Source: Physcia stellaris (Eukaryota > Ascomycota > Lecanoromycetes > Caliciales > Physciaceae). From it: a stretch of 64,000 nt of DNA. Position numbers and translations under genes: made by a program. Shown one piece after another: positions 37,189-48,364 of the stretch; within the stretch, counting starts at the first letter, position 1, and each line of letters opens with the position of its first letter. The DNA is taken from assembly GCA_018902385.1 (NCBI GenBank), contig JABSSW010000051.1, positions 1 through 64,000 on the forward strand, read 5' to 3'. The notes under the pieces are model-generated. The model saw only the letters and a list, made by a program, of their open reading frames with translations. It was not told the origin of the DNA and searched no databases.

Positions 37189-39699
37189 CGCGGATCACTT
37201 CCGCAGGCATACACCGATGCAAAGACTGCAGATTCGAGCTTTTCGAGCCTTAATAAGCCAGAAGACCTCGCTGGAGAAACAGGCCCGATTTGTATGGCAT
37301 ATTCTCGATATCTCTGCCGCAGATGGCCAGGCCAGTCAGAATTCTGGGACCAGCATATGTACATAGTATCCAGAATGGCCAATATCAGGGCAAATCTATC
37401 CTGATACCCTATTGCGCTATACCCAATCGAGAACCATGATATGCTTCGAAGATATGGTCAAATGACTGCAATTTCTGCAGTTCAGACTCCATGCCTGGCA
37501 TTGAGACCCCCAGTTATGGACTTCAGATTTGCGGCACTCTTTCCCGATTTAGCTAGCTCAGGGTCTACTTGGCGGCCAACCACCAAAAATGTAGTTTGTT
37601 GTTGCAGTTGATTTACAACCTGCACATCAATCAGCAATCAAGTATAATTTCCACTTATCTAGCCAGGATTGTAGAGCAGAATGAGCGCATTCCAATGCTG
37701 CAAAAATAACAGAAATCGGTTCATTATCGCAATAGTTCTGGGGCTTGAAGGTCATGCTAGAAATGTGCCTGTAGAACAACTCCGCAACAACGCCTGCGAA
37801 GCAACAATGCCATATCCACCATAACTCAATGCGCACTCGCTCGATTTTCGATATTTTTGATTCTTTGAATAGTACTCACTTCGTGCTTCAAAACAAGCCT
37901 TCGAGTGTATGGTTTACTTACTGGGTTAAGAAGCTATTAAGGTGCGAAATCGATGAGATCGCAAGGGACCCTGATTTCGTAATCTTATCAGATTTGACCC
38001 TAACCCTAAGAGTTCTCGACAAAGTTTTTTTTAAAAAAACTTCCGGGCCTACTTGTTAACAATGTATTTAGAATGATTTAAAATTTCGAGCATCATTTAC
38101 GAAACGTCAAATTTCATAATTGCAATCGAGTCTGCAGATTGATGATGATTAGATGAGTAAGTTCGTGAAAAATGTGAACGTATTCTTAATCTGATGGTTG
38201 AGACTAGCGGATTGCGGCCCGCAAATCAACCGAGGTCCTAACAGGTCAACCGAGGTTCTTCGTTGAGGTCATCTGACCTGCAAGCTCGAGACTACCCGAG
38301 CTACGACAAGTACCTTGGCATATTCTCACGCTGCTCCTCAAGGAGACAAGGTAGTCCTCCGTAATGTATCTACTCAGCAGTAATTCAAAGACACAGGAGA
38401 TCTACCCCCACAGCACGTACGAGAGCCGAGACCTATCCAAGCTAAGGAAGTCCAGAATACTCTAAGAATAGAGTTATCCGTGGTGGATTTGATCAGCTAG
38501 GACCGGTCCTCCCGTGGTTGGGCGTGGTGCATTCTGGATTTCTTATCCACCGATCGTGAGTTACAAATGTCTGTTCGGGATGCCGATCCTGCCGAAACAT
38601 CGGTGCGCTAGTATCGTACACACCAAGTCGTTGGAAAATATGGCAAGATAACAGGATCCATTGCGGTGGCAGTGGGTCTCCTGTCACGTTTTTGGACCCA
38701 TGAGCGGCGCGGGAGTGGCCTACAATCGGTGGAGAATCAAGAAACACCAAGGGGAGGTTTCACAGCATCAATCTGGAAGGGCATTCTACACATATAAAGT
38801 GGATTCCTGCTGAGAGCTGGCTGATCGCTCATCTAGTGCATTCTGCACCAAATGAGGGGTTTTCCATGCGCTCTGCACAACCGGACCATTCAGACGAGAC
38901 TCAACACCAAAGTCCACAATTAGCGAGGTATATCAAGCTTCAGCTGGGCCTGGAGAGCCCTTGATTGAGGTTCTGTTCCATTTTCGGTGTGTGGCCTCGG
39001 GCGCACTAAACTCTCGGCAGAGTCGGCATCCGGAACAGACATTTGCAACTCACGACCTACGTTAAACCTTTTCCGTATTCTGCAAGCGTACGGCTTCGCA
39101 CCAGCTGGTGCCAGGGTCTATGATCTTCCAGGTTAGTGACCGGACAGATGGCCAAAAATGAGCTCAGATGTATCATCACCAGTCAGCCTCAATAGAGAGT
39201 ATTTGGATGCCTTCTTTGTTGATCGTTGGATCGCCAACTTCCTTGATATACTCACTCTTCGGCAGCCGGCTTGGAAAGGGAAAGCATGACGGCTGGAAGG
39301 AAGCTCGTATCGCGAGAGTACTCGTCCCAATCCAAGAATATCTCCCTTCCACGTCCAGACTCGCATGGAATCGCTCTTCAGATATGTCCCGCTCACCAGT
39401 CGCTGCTCGTCTGGCCCTGACCAATCCCAAGGTTGCAATTGCAGCTCTCGAAAGCGTCATAAGGCGCTTCACATATGTGCCCACCTACCCACCTACCCAA
39501 TGGCCCAGGCTTTGATGATCAGTCTGCCCGGACATGATCGGTTGGAGAAGCTTGGTTGCTGCCATCTTTCCAGATCTCTCTTACCTCGTGCATCTGCTGC
39601 CGTATCTCCTGGAATTTCCCCTTCTTCTGCATGATAGATTACCTGGCTTAAAAGTTATACCTCGTCTGCATTTTTCTGTATTGTGCTTGCAATTGTATA
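37189..39699. other. Gene-poor region, no supported gene
   Basis: Scattered short frames only. A 43-codon frame at 39158-39289 (MSSDVSSPVSLNREYLDAFF) reads like protein but matches nothing I know. At 37979-38009 the sequence GTAATCTTATCAGAT... with CCCTAACCCTAA repeats an imperfect copy of 18175-18205. GGTCAACCGAGGT-type near-repeats lie at 38225-38260. About 38010-38140 is locally AT-rich. Confidence 0.45.
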
Positions 39700-41554
39700 A
39701 TGGCCGGTGATGCTGAAAGAGCAGACAAGGAGGTTCCGAGAAGACCCTGGCTGCTGGAATACAGATCTTCCAACGGTTTCATCCTTGCCACTGTCTGCGT
39801 GGCAATTTTCACGGTAAATACGAAAAGCTGCCTGCTACTGAGCTTTCGATGAAGACTGATCGAGTCGCCAGGATGCCTTCTTATATGGTGTAGTACGTCC
39901 GTTGGTCATCCCCTATCACCACCAGGCCTCAAACTTCCAACTCTTTGCTAGAAATACTCGAACATGAAAAGATTTTGCACGTTGGATTGAGATCGAGGAT
40001 AGAAAGCGGTCACTGCATGTGATTGGAAACTGACAACATTCATAGATTGTACCGGTCCTTCCATTCAGTCTACGAGAAAGATCCGGGGTTCCCGAAGACC
40101 AAGGCAAGCATGTTGACGCACAATTATCCTTGCCTAGTTGACCTTTCAATCAGTACAATGGTGGAACTCCTTGATCTTTGCCGTCTTCGGCGCTGCGACC
40201 CTCATTGGATCTCGTAAGTCCCTTAGCCATTCCCCATAGATGGAGATTAATGGGCCCCTTTAAGCAATTTGCGGCTGGGTAGCAGACCATACATCAAACA
40301 GGTCGATCCCTTTCTATACCGGGCTGATCATGCTGTTCCTAGCAACACTTCTTTTTGGGGTGGCAAAAGCGAGCTGGATTTTCGTGATCAGCCGTCTTCT
40401 TCAAGGCTTTTCAGCAGCCATCACCTACACAGTAGGCCTAGCTCTTTTGGTGGATACCGTGGGTAGAAACGATATCGGAACGTGGATGGGTACGGCAATG
40501 TCAAGTTCAAGCTTCGGCTTGATTGTGTCTCCTCTACTGGGTGGTGTAGTCTATGCCAAAGCAGGTTATATGTCTGTCTTTGCTATGGCTATGGCTTTAA
40601 TTGGATTTGACATCCTCATGCGGCTATGCATGATCGAAAAGAAGACTGCCGAGAGATTCCAATCGACGCCAGAGCTGCATCAGCAGAATGACCTTTATGG
40701 GACATTCGCTGAAGACGAACCGAATGAACGCCAACAGAAAAGCGTCTCAGCCGAGTCTCAGAAGCCTGTCAGCGACTCAGAACAGGCTCCTCTGTTGAGT
40801 GACGCTGCCTTGGAACCGGCTTCGGAAAAGACTCGGATGCCTACGATACTCATACTGCTCAGCACGCCTCGCCTTCTAGCAGCAATCTACGGCATCTTTG
40901 TCAATTTTTCTATCCTTACGGGATTTGATGGCGTTCTTCCACTGTACGTCAAAGAGATCTTCGGTTTCAACTCTCTAAACGCTGGTTTGCTCTTCCTCTG
41001 CCTGGCAATTCCGCAAATGACCGGTCCACTCGTGGGTAACCTTACCGACCGACTTGGCCCACGCTGGATCGCAGTAGCAGGCTGCTTTTGTAGCGCACCG
41101 CCTCTTATCCTGCTGCGTCTCGTCGACCATGATTCGTTGCACCAGAAGATCATCCTTGGCGTACTCCTGACCATCTGCGGTACGTTCACTTCAACTCGTC
41201 TTCAAGCAGACTCATTAACATTGCCTATCTCCTCGTCCTCTTGACCAAGCGGTTAAAGCTAATGTTACTCTCCCGGTAGGCTTCACTCTGATCCTCCTCG
41301 TCACACCGCTTGCGGCCGATCTGTCGGCCGTCGTCGAAGCAAAAGAGAAAGCAGACCCAGATGTCTTTGGCCCCGGAGGCGCCTACGCTCAAGCTTTTGC
41401 GCTCTTCAACTGCTCCATAGCGGCTGCTACGCTTTTTGGTCCCGTCGCTGCGACTGCGTTCAAAGAGCGGTTTGGGTGGGGTGGGATGACTGCGGCGATG
41501 GGCGTCTTCGCGATTTCAGGAGCCGTACCGACTGTAGGTGCACTTGTTGCGTGA
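39700..41554 (+). CDS. MFS transporter (DHA1 / vesicular-amine-like)
   Basis: Six exons can be joined in frame: 39700-39813, 39872-39892, 40046-40103, 40154-40213, 40265-41179 and 41280-41554, giving 480 aa. The second exon is only 21 nt, and the third intron starts GCAAGC (a GC-AG intron). The joined product shows a cytosolic N-terminus, TM1 ending in DAFLYGV then IVPVLPFSLRER, MFS motif A in the TM2-3 loop (GWVADHTSNR), TM4-TM6, a long acidic central loop between TM6 and TM7 (FAEDEPNERQQ, SEQAPLLSD), and six more membrane segments. This fits a 12-TM proton antiporter. It ends 405 bp from the convergent aminotransferase gene, so export of the alkaloid or a precursor is plausible but unproven. 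If the published swnT is an MFS protein, this is the candidate; otherwise it is an accessory neighbour. Confidence 0.82.
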
Positions 41555-41959
41555 TAAAAAGGCTGATGCTGATGCAAAATGCAGTTCTTCTATACCGATA
41601 GATAAGTTTTTGTTTATTTATGTGAGAAAGAGAAACTAGTACATGGAAGCTTGATGAAAGAGATATGAATTTGGACACGGTGGGACTGTTACTATTGGCG
41701 TTGGACTTGCACCAAGAATGTGTCCGATTCTCCGTGCATATGGATTGTGAGCGCCGGGGTTCAGATGCACGTCCTTGTGCCGGGATTTGTCCTGGGGTCT
41801 CGGGGGAAGCGGGCTCCTCACGAGATCCAGCTAGCTAGCTATACTATAACGAAGCACGTTGTCAAAGAGCCTCTGGGGTGTACATCAATCTCCCAAGACT
41901 GACTTTTTGAAGTATTCACACAAGACTGCACTCCCTGACTTCATAGTCCGCTAATTGCC
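41555..41959. other. Convergent 3' intergenic region
   Basis: It lies between the stops of the MFS gene (+) and the aminotransferase (-). AT-rich just after the MFS stop (41576-41640); no gene seen. Confidence 0.5.
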
Positions 41960-43414
41960 TCAGACGATCCCGAACTCATCTCTCACAGCTCTAGCAAACT
42001 GCTCCACGCCCCGCTCGAGATCGTCCTGCGACGCCGAAGCCACAAAGGTCATCCTGAAAAACACCCGGTCCGCACAGCTCCCCACATCGAACCAACTGCC
42101 CCGCGCAACAAGCACCCCGTTCCCCTCCGCCCTTTCCGCAATCCGCTCTTCCACACCCCGGCACCGCTCTCTCCTCCCCTCCTCCACCCCCTTCCCCCCA
42201 GAAATCCCCTCCAAAAGCACAGTAACCCACAAAAAAATGCCCTGCGTCGGCCTCCTCCACCTACAAACCCCTTTCGGCAAAAACCGCTCACAAGCAGCAA
42301 CCATAGCGTCCCTCCGCTCCGCATACTGCGCCGACAACCGCGTCAGCCAGTCGGCGAAGCCCGCGGGGCCCCAGGTCTCCACCAGCAGCTTGTACAGCAT
42401 CACCTGCGACGGCCCGCTGGGGGACGAGGGTCCCACTTCCGCGAAATTGGTGAACATGGCTACGATTTGCGCGCTGGCGGTCATCCAGCCGCAGCGCAGG
42501 CCCGGGGCGAGGATCTTGGAGGTTGATTCCACGCGGAGGACGCGGCCGGCGCGGTCGAGGGAGAGGTAGGATGTGGGCAGGGAGTGGGAGCAATCGAGCC
42601 GCAAGAAGAAATACGGATCATCTTCCAAGATCAGCAGATCGTGCCGCTCGGCGAGGGCGTAGATGTCGCTCTTGCGCGCCGCCGACTGCGTTATCCCCGT
42701 CGGGTTGTGTCCGGAGGGAATAGTGTACAGCACAAACGGCTTGCGCCCGCGCGCCGGGTCCCAGTTTCGGAGCTGGGCGTCTAGGTCCGCGGGCACAAGG
42801 CCGTCCTCGTCCATCGCGATGCCCTGCGTCTGCAGGCCCTGCGCTCGGCATGCCATCCGCGTGCCGGGGTACGTGAAGGTTTCGGTCAGGATCCAGTCGC
42901 CGCGGTTGCAGAACATGCGCAGGGCGATGTCGATCGCGGACGTGGAGCCGCATGTTAGGGTCGTGGCCCAGTCTTTGTAGGGGGGGTCGTGGATGGTGGA
43001 GGTGGTTTCCCGGAAGCAAGCGACCAGTTGACTCCAGCCTGAGGGCTCGGCGTAGTTCAGCGCGGAGCAAAGGTCGAATGCGGTCTCCCCTTTTGTGCAC
43101 GTCATGGGGTTGTTCGTGGGGTTCAGCGCTCGAGGTTGATGGCTCTCTTTGGTGCCGGTCATGCTCATGGTTTGCCAGGGGTAGTATAGCGAGGACGACC
43201 TCCCTGTGCCCAGCGGGATCGTGGTTGACGGGTTGACGGTCTTGGCGGAGTCTTTCAGGGGCGATACCCCTTGGGTGAGGCTCTCATCACTCCATCGATG
43301 GTCCCAGCGTTTCGCCAGTCTCTTGGACGTGCCCGCGGGCGTCGGCCGGAGCTTCACAGTGTCCCTAACCTCGTCCACGAGGACATCATGGGTTTTGTCA
43401 CATTCTAAGTGCAT
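41960..43414 (-). CDS. swnA: PLP-dependent aminotransferase (Aro8/KAT type), swainsonine cluster
   Basis: A single exon of 484 aa if translation starts at the ATG at 43414. The frame stays open to 43549, but the extra 45 residues (LTDYTKRWGELHTP...) look like untranslated leader. Fold-type I features are in order: TCGSTSAIDIALRMF (cofactor phosphate loop), YTIPSGHNPTG, LILEDDPYFF, and the PLP-lysine motif STSKILAPGLRCGW, then a C-terminal domain with RMTFVA near the end. This matches fungal aromatic/2-aminoadipate aminotransferases. In SWN clusters SwnA is thought to help convert lysine to the cyclic imine that becomes pipecolate, and it is reported as dispensable in some species. The gene is strikingly GC-rich (42000-43000), unlike its neighbours. 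It is transcribed divergently from the dioxygenase at 44221. Confidence 0.85.
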   Translation of the reverse strand: MHLECDKTHDVLVDEVRDTVKLRPTPAGTSKRLAKRWDHRWSDESLTQGVSPLKDSAKTVNPSTTIPLGTGRSSSLYYPWQTMSMTGTKESHQPRALNPTNNPMTCTKGETAFDLCSALNYAEPSGWSQLVACFRETTSTIHDPPYKDWATTLTCGSTSAIDIALRMFCNRGDWILTETFTYPGTRMACRAQGLQTQGIAMDEDGLVPADLDAQLRNWDPARGRKPFVLYTIPSGHNPTGITQSAARKSDIYALAERHDLLILEDDPYFFLRLDCSHSLPTSYLSLDRAGRVLRVESTSKILAPGLRCGWMTASAQIVAMFTNFAEVGPSSPSGPSQVMLYKLLVETWGPAGFADWLTRLSAQYAERRDAMVAACERFLPKGVCRWRRPTQGIFLWVTVLLEGISGGKGVEEGRRERCRGVEERIAERAEGNGVLVARGSWFDVGSCADRVFFRMTFVASASQDDLERGVEQFARAVRDEFGIV

Positions 43415-44220
43415 GGTGGCGGAAGCGGAATGCGTTCTGGATCGAGTGCAAAGTGTCAAGGTGGTTTGGCGGGATTCATTATATCGTTTCCCACCTTCAC
43501 CCTGGGGAGTATGGAGTTCTCCCCACCTCTTGGTATAGTCGGTTAGCACAGCGAGTGGTTTATATCTGTATACGGATGACTTCTAATGGTTAAAACAACC
43601 TATTCAACACTAATCACACGCTGTGCAAACTCACTGTACATACTCCCCACTTCAATCTTCAATTGAAGGCGCTAGGTCGCGCGAGAGAACCACTCTGCGT
43701 TCCATCTCTTACGAGTAATGTGCGTGACAAATTTCGGCCATGCTCTCAATCCGCTAAAAATCGACGCGATGCAGGCGAGCACCGCTTCCCGGGTTACGGT
43801 CTTCTCAGTCCATGCTGTTGGATGGTGCTCCACGCAAAGTCCCATGTGCGCTATCGAAATTCGAATTCTCTCCTCCTGCATGATGCTCTCCGCAGCGGGC
43901 TGCAGGTGTCCCTAGCGGCGTGGGGATCGAGTCACTGCTTAACAGGGATGTTGTTTTAACGAGACTTGGACGTCTTCACGTTAGATGGTATCAAGATGCG
44001 CTAGCTATTATACTCGTATTCTCACGTAGAGACGATGCGTTGTAATGTGCAATGGCCTTAGCGTCTTGGCTGTTCCTGCCCCTATCTAAGTAGTCCTGCT
44101 CCTCAATGACAAACCATCTTAAACCTCAGTAGTACCGCTGAAGCGTTGTAACCTCCCTTTATCGGACGTCTACTCGCTTGTGGAGTCGCTCGTCGGATCT
44201 GATTTCTGTTTTCGCCAAGA
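43415..44220. promoter_or_regulatory. Shared upstream region, swnA / dioxygenase
   Basis: 806 bp between two divergent starts must contain both promoters. GGACGTCT occurs twice (near 43967 and 44163). No gene is supported here. Confidence 0.5.
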
Positions 44221-45246
44221 ATGCCTGGATTTCCTCCCCCCATTGACCCATCCTACGTACCATCCGTCTCCCTTACGAAAATCCCCGCAACGGCACCAAT
44301 CGAAGACATAATCGCCGTCCTCGAACGAGATGGCGCGCTGATCTTGACTGATCTCGTCTCAGGTCAAGACATAGCCGCCGTCAACGACGAACTCGAGCCT
44401 TACATCCAGAAAGCCAAGGCCGAAGCTCACGCAGCGTATGATCTGGCTCCCAAACAAACGGTAATGGTTCCCGGCGTGGTGGGCAAGTCGCCGACGATGG
44501 TCAAAATCGCCGAGTTCGACGTGATTGATCGATTGCGGACATTGACCTTGCAGAGAAAGTGCACCGCAACGTGGGAGGACCAGACCGAAGAGTTTACCAT
44601 TGGCCCGCTCTTGAACAGCAGTTTGACCTACCATATCAGCTACGGTGGCCCTCGCCAAAGGTTGCACCGAGATGATATGATCCACGGGGTTTATCATGGT
44701 GGCGAATACAGCCTCTCAAACGAGACCATGCTTGGCTTCATGATTGCTGGGTCCCAAACCACCCGCAAGAATGGAGCGACGATGGCTATTCCCGGTTCTC
44801 ATAAATGGGACCATACCCGGGTTCCTAAAACCGATGAAGTCTGCTTTGCCGGTAAGTCAAAATTGCTTTTACTGCCTTGTGCTCGTACAAACATTCCAGC
44901 GCTTGGCGTAGCTTTCCCACAAGCAAATTGAGGTTCTAATAGATATCGTAATCTAGAAATGGATCCAGGCTCTGCCTTTGTGTTTCTCGGCACCGTCTAT
45001 CACGGCGCCGGGCATAACTCGGTTCCTGATCAAGTGCGCAAGCTGTACGGTCTATTCTTCATTCCGGGCACACTCCGTCCAGAGGAAAACCAGTTCTTGG
45101 CTATTCCTCGGAGCAAAGTACTCGGAATGAGTGATAAAATGCTGTCTCTTCTTGGATATAAAAAACCAGACACTTGGCTTGGCATTGTTAATAACAGCGA
45201 TCCCGCAGAAAACCTTCCCGAGGTTTTCAAAATGGCTAATTCATGA
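44221..45246 (+). CDS. PhyH-family Fe(II)/2-oxoglutarate dioxygenase, swainsonine cluster
   Basis: Two exons, 44221-44851 and 44957-45246 (intron GTAAGT...CTAG), 306 aa. The phytanoyl-CoA dioxygenase fold is supported by the iron-binding HxD in LHRDDMIHG, the second-half histidine in YHGAGHN, and the 2-oxoglutarate-side GSHKWDH segment. The protein starts MPGFPPPIDPSY and resembles the dioxygenase at 48800-49815 along its length, with an intron at the same place and phase. It is one of the SwnH1/SwnH2 pair that hydroxylates the indolizidine ring. Pleosporalean SWN clusters are reported to lack both swnA and swnH1; the pairing with swnA here would favour swnH1, but this is inference and the symbol is left open. 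Confidence 0.87.
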
Positions 45247-45623
45247 TAGCTTGCCATTACTGTTTTGCTTTCATGTTTCTTACTTGTTTTGATCGTAAAG
45301 CATAAGGTTGCCTGGGAATTTCTCCCAAAAAAAAGGGCTTTAGCTTGTCTCTGATAAGATTCCGTTCGTCCGATCAAGGGATAGGGTACAAATCGATTGG
45401 CCAAATTCCACGACTTTTGTAGAAGGTGACGATGATGCCGGAACCTCACACCTCAACCAGAAGCTGGTCTGCCAGAAGAAACCCTCGATAGTTTTAAGGG
45501 TTTCCAAATCTTCGTAGTTAGATACAGGAGTTAAAGGGCTAAACACGCCAATTAAGAAGACTCCTAACTTGTGACTCCTTAGGTACGACAAATCCCCTTT
45601 CAGGCTTCCTGCAGCCCTGGAAT
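45247..45623. other. Convergent 3' intergenic region
   Basis: It lies between the stops of the first dioxygenase (+) and the first reductase (-). No gene seen. Confidence 0.5.
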
Positions 45624-46755
45624 CTATGAGATTGTGCTCTGCTTGAGGGTCCAGCCTGCTCTAAGAAAGTCTTCAATGTTGGTTGTTTGAACATCAGGGA
45701 AAAGTTCAGCAAGGTTCTTCCCGGGTAAGTCGTGCGCGTTACTCAGCATTGAGAGCATGACCTGGAGTTCGACCTCGTGAAACATTTCACCCTTGGCCGG
45801 CTCCTCAAACACGGCCCGGTTCGACGGCAAAGGTGTGATATGACCCTTGCGAATTGCTTCTACCGAGTCATAGGTGACTTTGAAATCTTTTCCTATTGTC
45901 GATATTAGCACTCTGGATATGCTTTCGTGAGTGTTGGTTTTTTTACCTGTTACCCTCTTAATGAGAGGTTCGAGATCTTTTACTTGCAATTTGTTTGACG
46001 CGATGAGAGATTCGCGCGGCCAATCCTTGGACGGGAGGCCTACTAAACGCTCAATGTATGCCGCGAGGTCCGTTGAGTGCGTGAGCACGAGTGGTTGTGA
46101 CCCATCACCAGGGAAAACACACTGTTCATGGTCTATGTCAACAAATACCCAGAATGGGCTGATATATGTTTTCTTAGAGTTATGTGGCATGGTGAGATGA
46201 TCAAGAAAGATCCCAACTCTCATAAGCGTCCAAGTCAACTGCGGATGACGCGAGAGTTCTGCTTCAGCCTCAAGCTGAAAATTGGTGAACAGGTCAGAAC
46301 CACTGTGCAATTAGCATTGCAGCCTCGAAGGGAGATTAGGGGAATTTACGGGATTGGAGCATGGAAATCAATATAGTATTCGCTGGGAATGAATTTAGTC
46401 ACGGTTCCTGATTGAGCAGCTGCTCGGATCAGATTTATTTGCGACTGTGCAACCCCTTCATCAGTCAGAAGCAAAGCTGATACAACAACTTCAACGTTGT
46501 TTTCTTGCAAAATATGCTTCATCTGCTCGACTTTGTGATAATCGACAGCGCAACGAATCGGTTCGTTGCGTGCGGTGGCAGCTGCTGTCTGAACAGTGTA
46601 GGGTTAATGTTGTTGCATTGAAGTGATAGCATCGGCAAGCTTACTGTCCTCGATAACACGATAGCTTTGTGCTCGCCTGCTTTCGCAATGGCGTCCAGCA
46701 CAGTGCGACCGACACCGCCGGTGCCGCCAGCAACGGCAACGACGACCATCTTCAC
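45624..46755 (-). CDS. NmrA-like Rossmann-fold reductase (SwnN or SwnR)
   Basis: Three exons on the minus strand: 46755-46645, 46588-46350 and 46302-45624, joined in frame with GTAAGC...TTCAG and GTAAAT...CACAG introns, 342 aa. The N-terminus has the dinucleotide-binding glycines (VAVAGGTGGVGRTVLDAI). The middle exon gives VEVVVSALLLTDEG and TKFIPSEYY, typical of NmrA/isoflavone-reductase-like NAD(P)H proteins, and the third begins GSDLFTNFQLEAEAEL with WTLMRVGIFLDHL. SWN clusters have two such reductases, SwnN and SwnR. One is thought to reduce an indolizidine intermediate and the other to act around pipecolate formation. Which this is cannot be told here. It is divergent from the second reductase. 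Confidence 0.85.
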
Positions 46756-47443
46756 CGTGAGAAAAATTCGATGATTATGTGTAGATGGAAGCCTTCAGTA
46801 GCTTGTAAGGTACCAAGCCTGGAATACACTCGGACGGGTTCCAATCATAAGTCGACGGAATTATTGCCGACACCACTTGGGCTGACGAGCTTCCAAAATC
46901 CCATGCTGCGTGGAGACGCTTCAGACTTCTGGATGTCCACAAAAGAGCTTTGGGGGGAGAGGATAGGCTCTTCCGCAGCAAGCGCAGTTCAGCACACGCT
47001 AATGCCTACTCTTCTCTAGGTGCTGCACAGGCATGGTGCTTCCCATGCAGATTCAATTTTCTCGGTGCTACCCAGCGGCGAAATCTGTGGCTCGTCAACC
47101 ACGACTCTCGTACGTGCATGCTGGTGCATCATTCTAACATAAGACGATCTTCTTATGCTAACCATTCAATGAACACCGATCGTTAGTCGTCATCCCCATG
47201 GCGCGGGATGTTTGGGATAGCGCTTCCATTCGTAAATGCCAGCCATGTGTCCCTACAGACGGCAGGCCAGCCACATTGGTACTGAGTGTTTGAATGAAGT
47301 GCGATTGTAAACCGCGCCTAGATAACGATCATCATTACGTTTCCTTCCAGTCTTTGCCTTGCAGGTGTCTCTTGGTCTGCTTCGAATTTTGCGCGTATTT
47401 ACCTACTTCATTGTCACGTCCTCCATCATCGTTGCAGTCCAGG
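46756..47443. promoter_or_regulatory. Shared upstream region of the two reductase genes
   Basis: 688 bp between divergent starts. An open frame continues upstream of the plus-strand gene to 47294, but no conserved sequence supports using it. Confidence 0.5.
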
Positions 47444-48364
47444 ATGCGTGTGGCAATTGCTGGTTACGGCGACCTGACTCGCTACATCTGTGAAGAGTTC
47501 CCTAAATTCGGGCATGTACTCGTTATCCTGACACGTAATCATAAACCTCAGCTTGAGAACCAGGGTGTCGCTCAGGCTATCACGGATTATACCCTATCAT
47601 CTCTGCGAACCCCGCTGGCGGATTGTGAGGTATTGATATCGACAATTTCGGACTTTTCCTCAGCCTATACCGATGTCCACAGCGCTCTCATATTAGCATG
47701 CCAGGAGAGCCCAAAGTGCAAACGCTTCATTCCCGCGGAGTTTGCAGCAAATATCGAGGCTTATCCGGACCAGCCTGGCTTCTACTATGCCCCACACGAG
47801 CCCATACGTGAGATGCTACGGAGGCAAACGCAGGTTGAGTGGACCTTGGTTTGTATTGGCTGGTTAACAGACTATTTTCTGCCGCCCAAGAATCGGCACA
47901 TCAAAGACATTGCCGAATTCCATCCTATAAATTGGGAAGATGACAAAATCGTGATTCCAGGAACAGGAAATGAACCTGTGGATTTCACATGGGCACGAGA
48001 TGTTGCCAGAGGGCTAGCATCATTGGTGAAGGCATCACCGGGCTCATGGGAGCCCTATACCTTCATGTCAGGAGAGCGCAGCTGCTGGAACGACGCAGTC
48101 AATATTTTCCAACAGAAATACCGCAATGATAAGAGCCCGGTAGAACATATTTCACTGCATACTGTTGCAGGGATGATCAAGACGGCTAAAGATGAGGACA
48201 CGCTGATCCTGGCCGACTACTACCTGTTGTCCATTAGCCAGGCATGCGCAAACCCCTCGGACAAGGTTCAAGCGCATAAGGACAAGTTCTTCCCTGGTGT
48301 TCGCTTCAGCACTTTGCAAGACGGCCTTTCTCAATTGGACGAGTTTCCAGATTCGATACTGTGA
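47444..48364 (+). CDS. NmrA-like Rossmann-fold reductase (SwnR or SwnN)
   Basis: A single exon of 306 aa. Start chosen at 47444, where MRVAIAGYGDLTRYICEEF begins the Rossmann beta-alpha unit directly; the frame is open from 47294, but those 50 residues are Cys/Ser-rich and look like leader. Other family features are LADCEVLISTISDF, KCKRFIPAEFAANIE and WTLVCIGWLTDYF. The glycine motif is GYGDLTRY rather than the usual GGTG-G--, so nucleotide binding may differ. It is intronless, unlike the partner reductase at 45624-46755, and only distantly similar to it, so the two are not a recent duplicate pair. It ends 435 bp from the convergent dioxygenase. Confidence 0.85.
   Translation: MRVAIAGYGDLTRYICEEFPKFGHVLVILTRNHKPQLENQGVAQAITDYTLSSLRTPLADCEVLISTISDFSSAYTDVHSALILACQESPKCKRFIPAEFAANIEAYPDQPGFYYAPHEPIREMLRRQTQVEWTLVCIGWLTDYFLPPKNRHIKDIAEFHPINWEDDKIVIPGTGNEPVDFTWARDVARGLASLVKASPGSWEPYTFMSGERSCWNDAVNIFQQKYRNDKSPVEHISLHTVAGMIKTAKDEDTLILADYYLLSISQACANPSDKVQAHKDKFFPGVRFSTLQDGLSQLDEFPDSIL

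Noticed and set aside
37049-37382. Overlapping open frames on both strands with four-residue repeats
   Set aside because: They result from the 12-bp minisatellite, whose period keeps all frames open; no start context, domain or splice evidence supports a gene.
41991-43538. Several long frames antisense or out of frame to the aminotransferase
   Set aside because: They are composition shadows of a very GC-rich gene; none shows a domain, while the minus-strand frame has all aminotransferase motifs.
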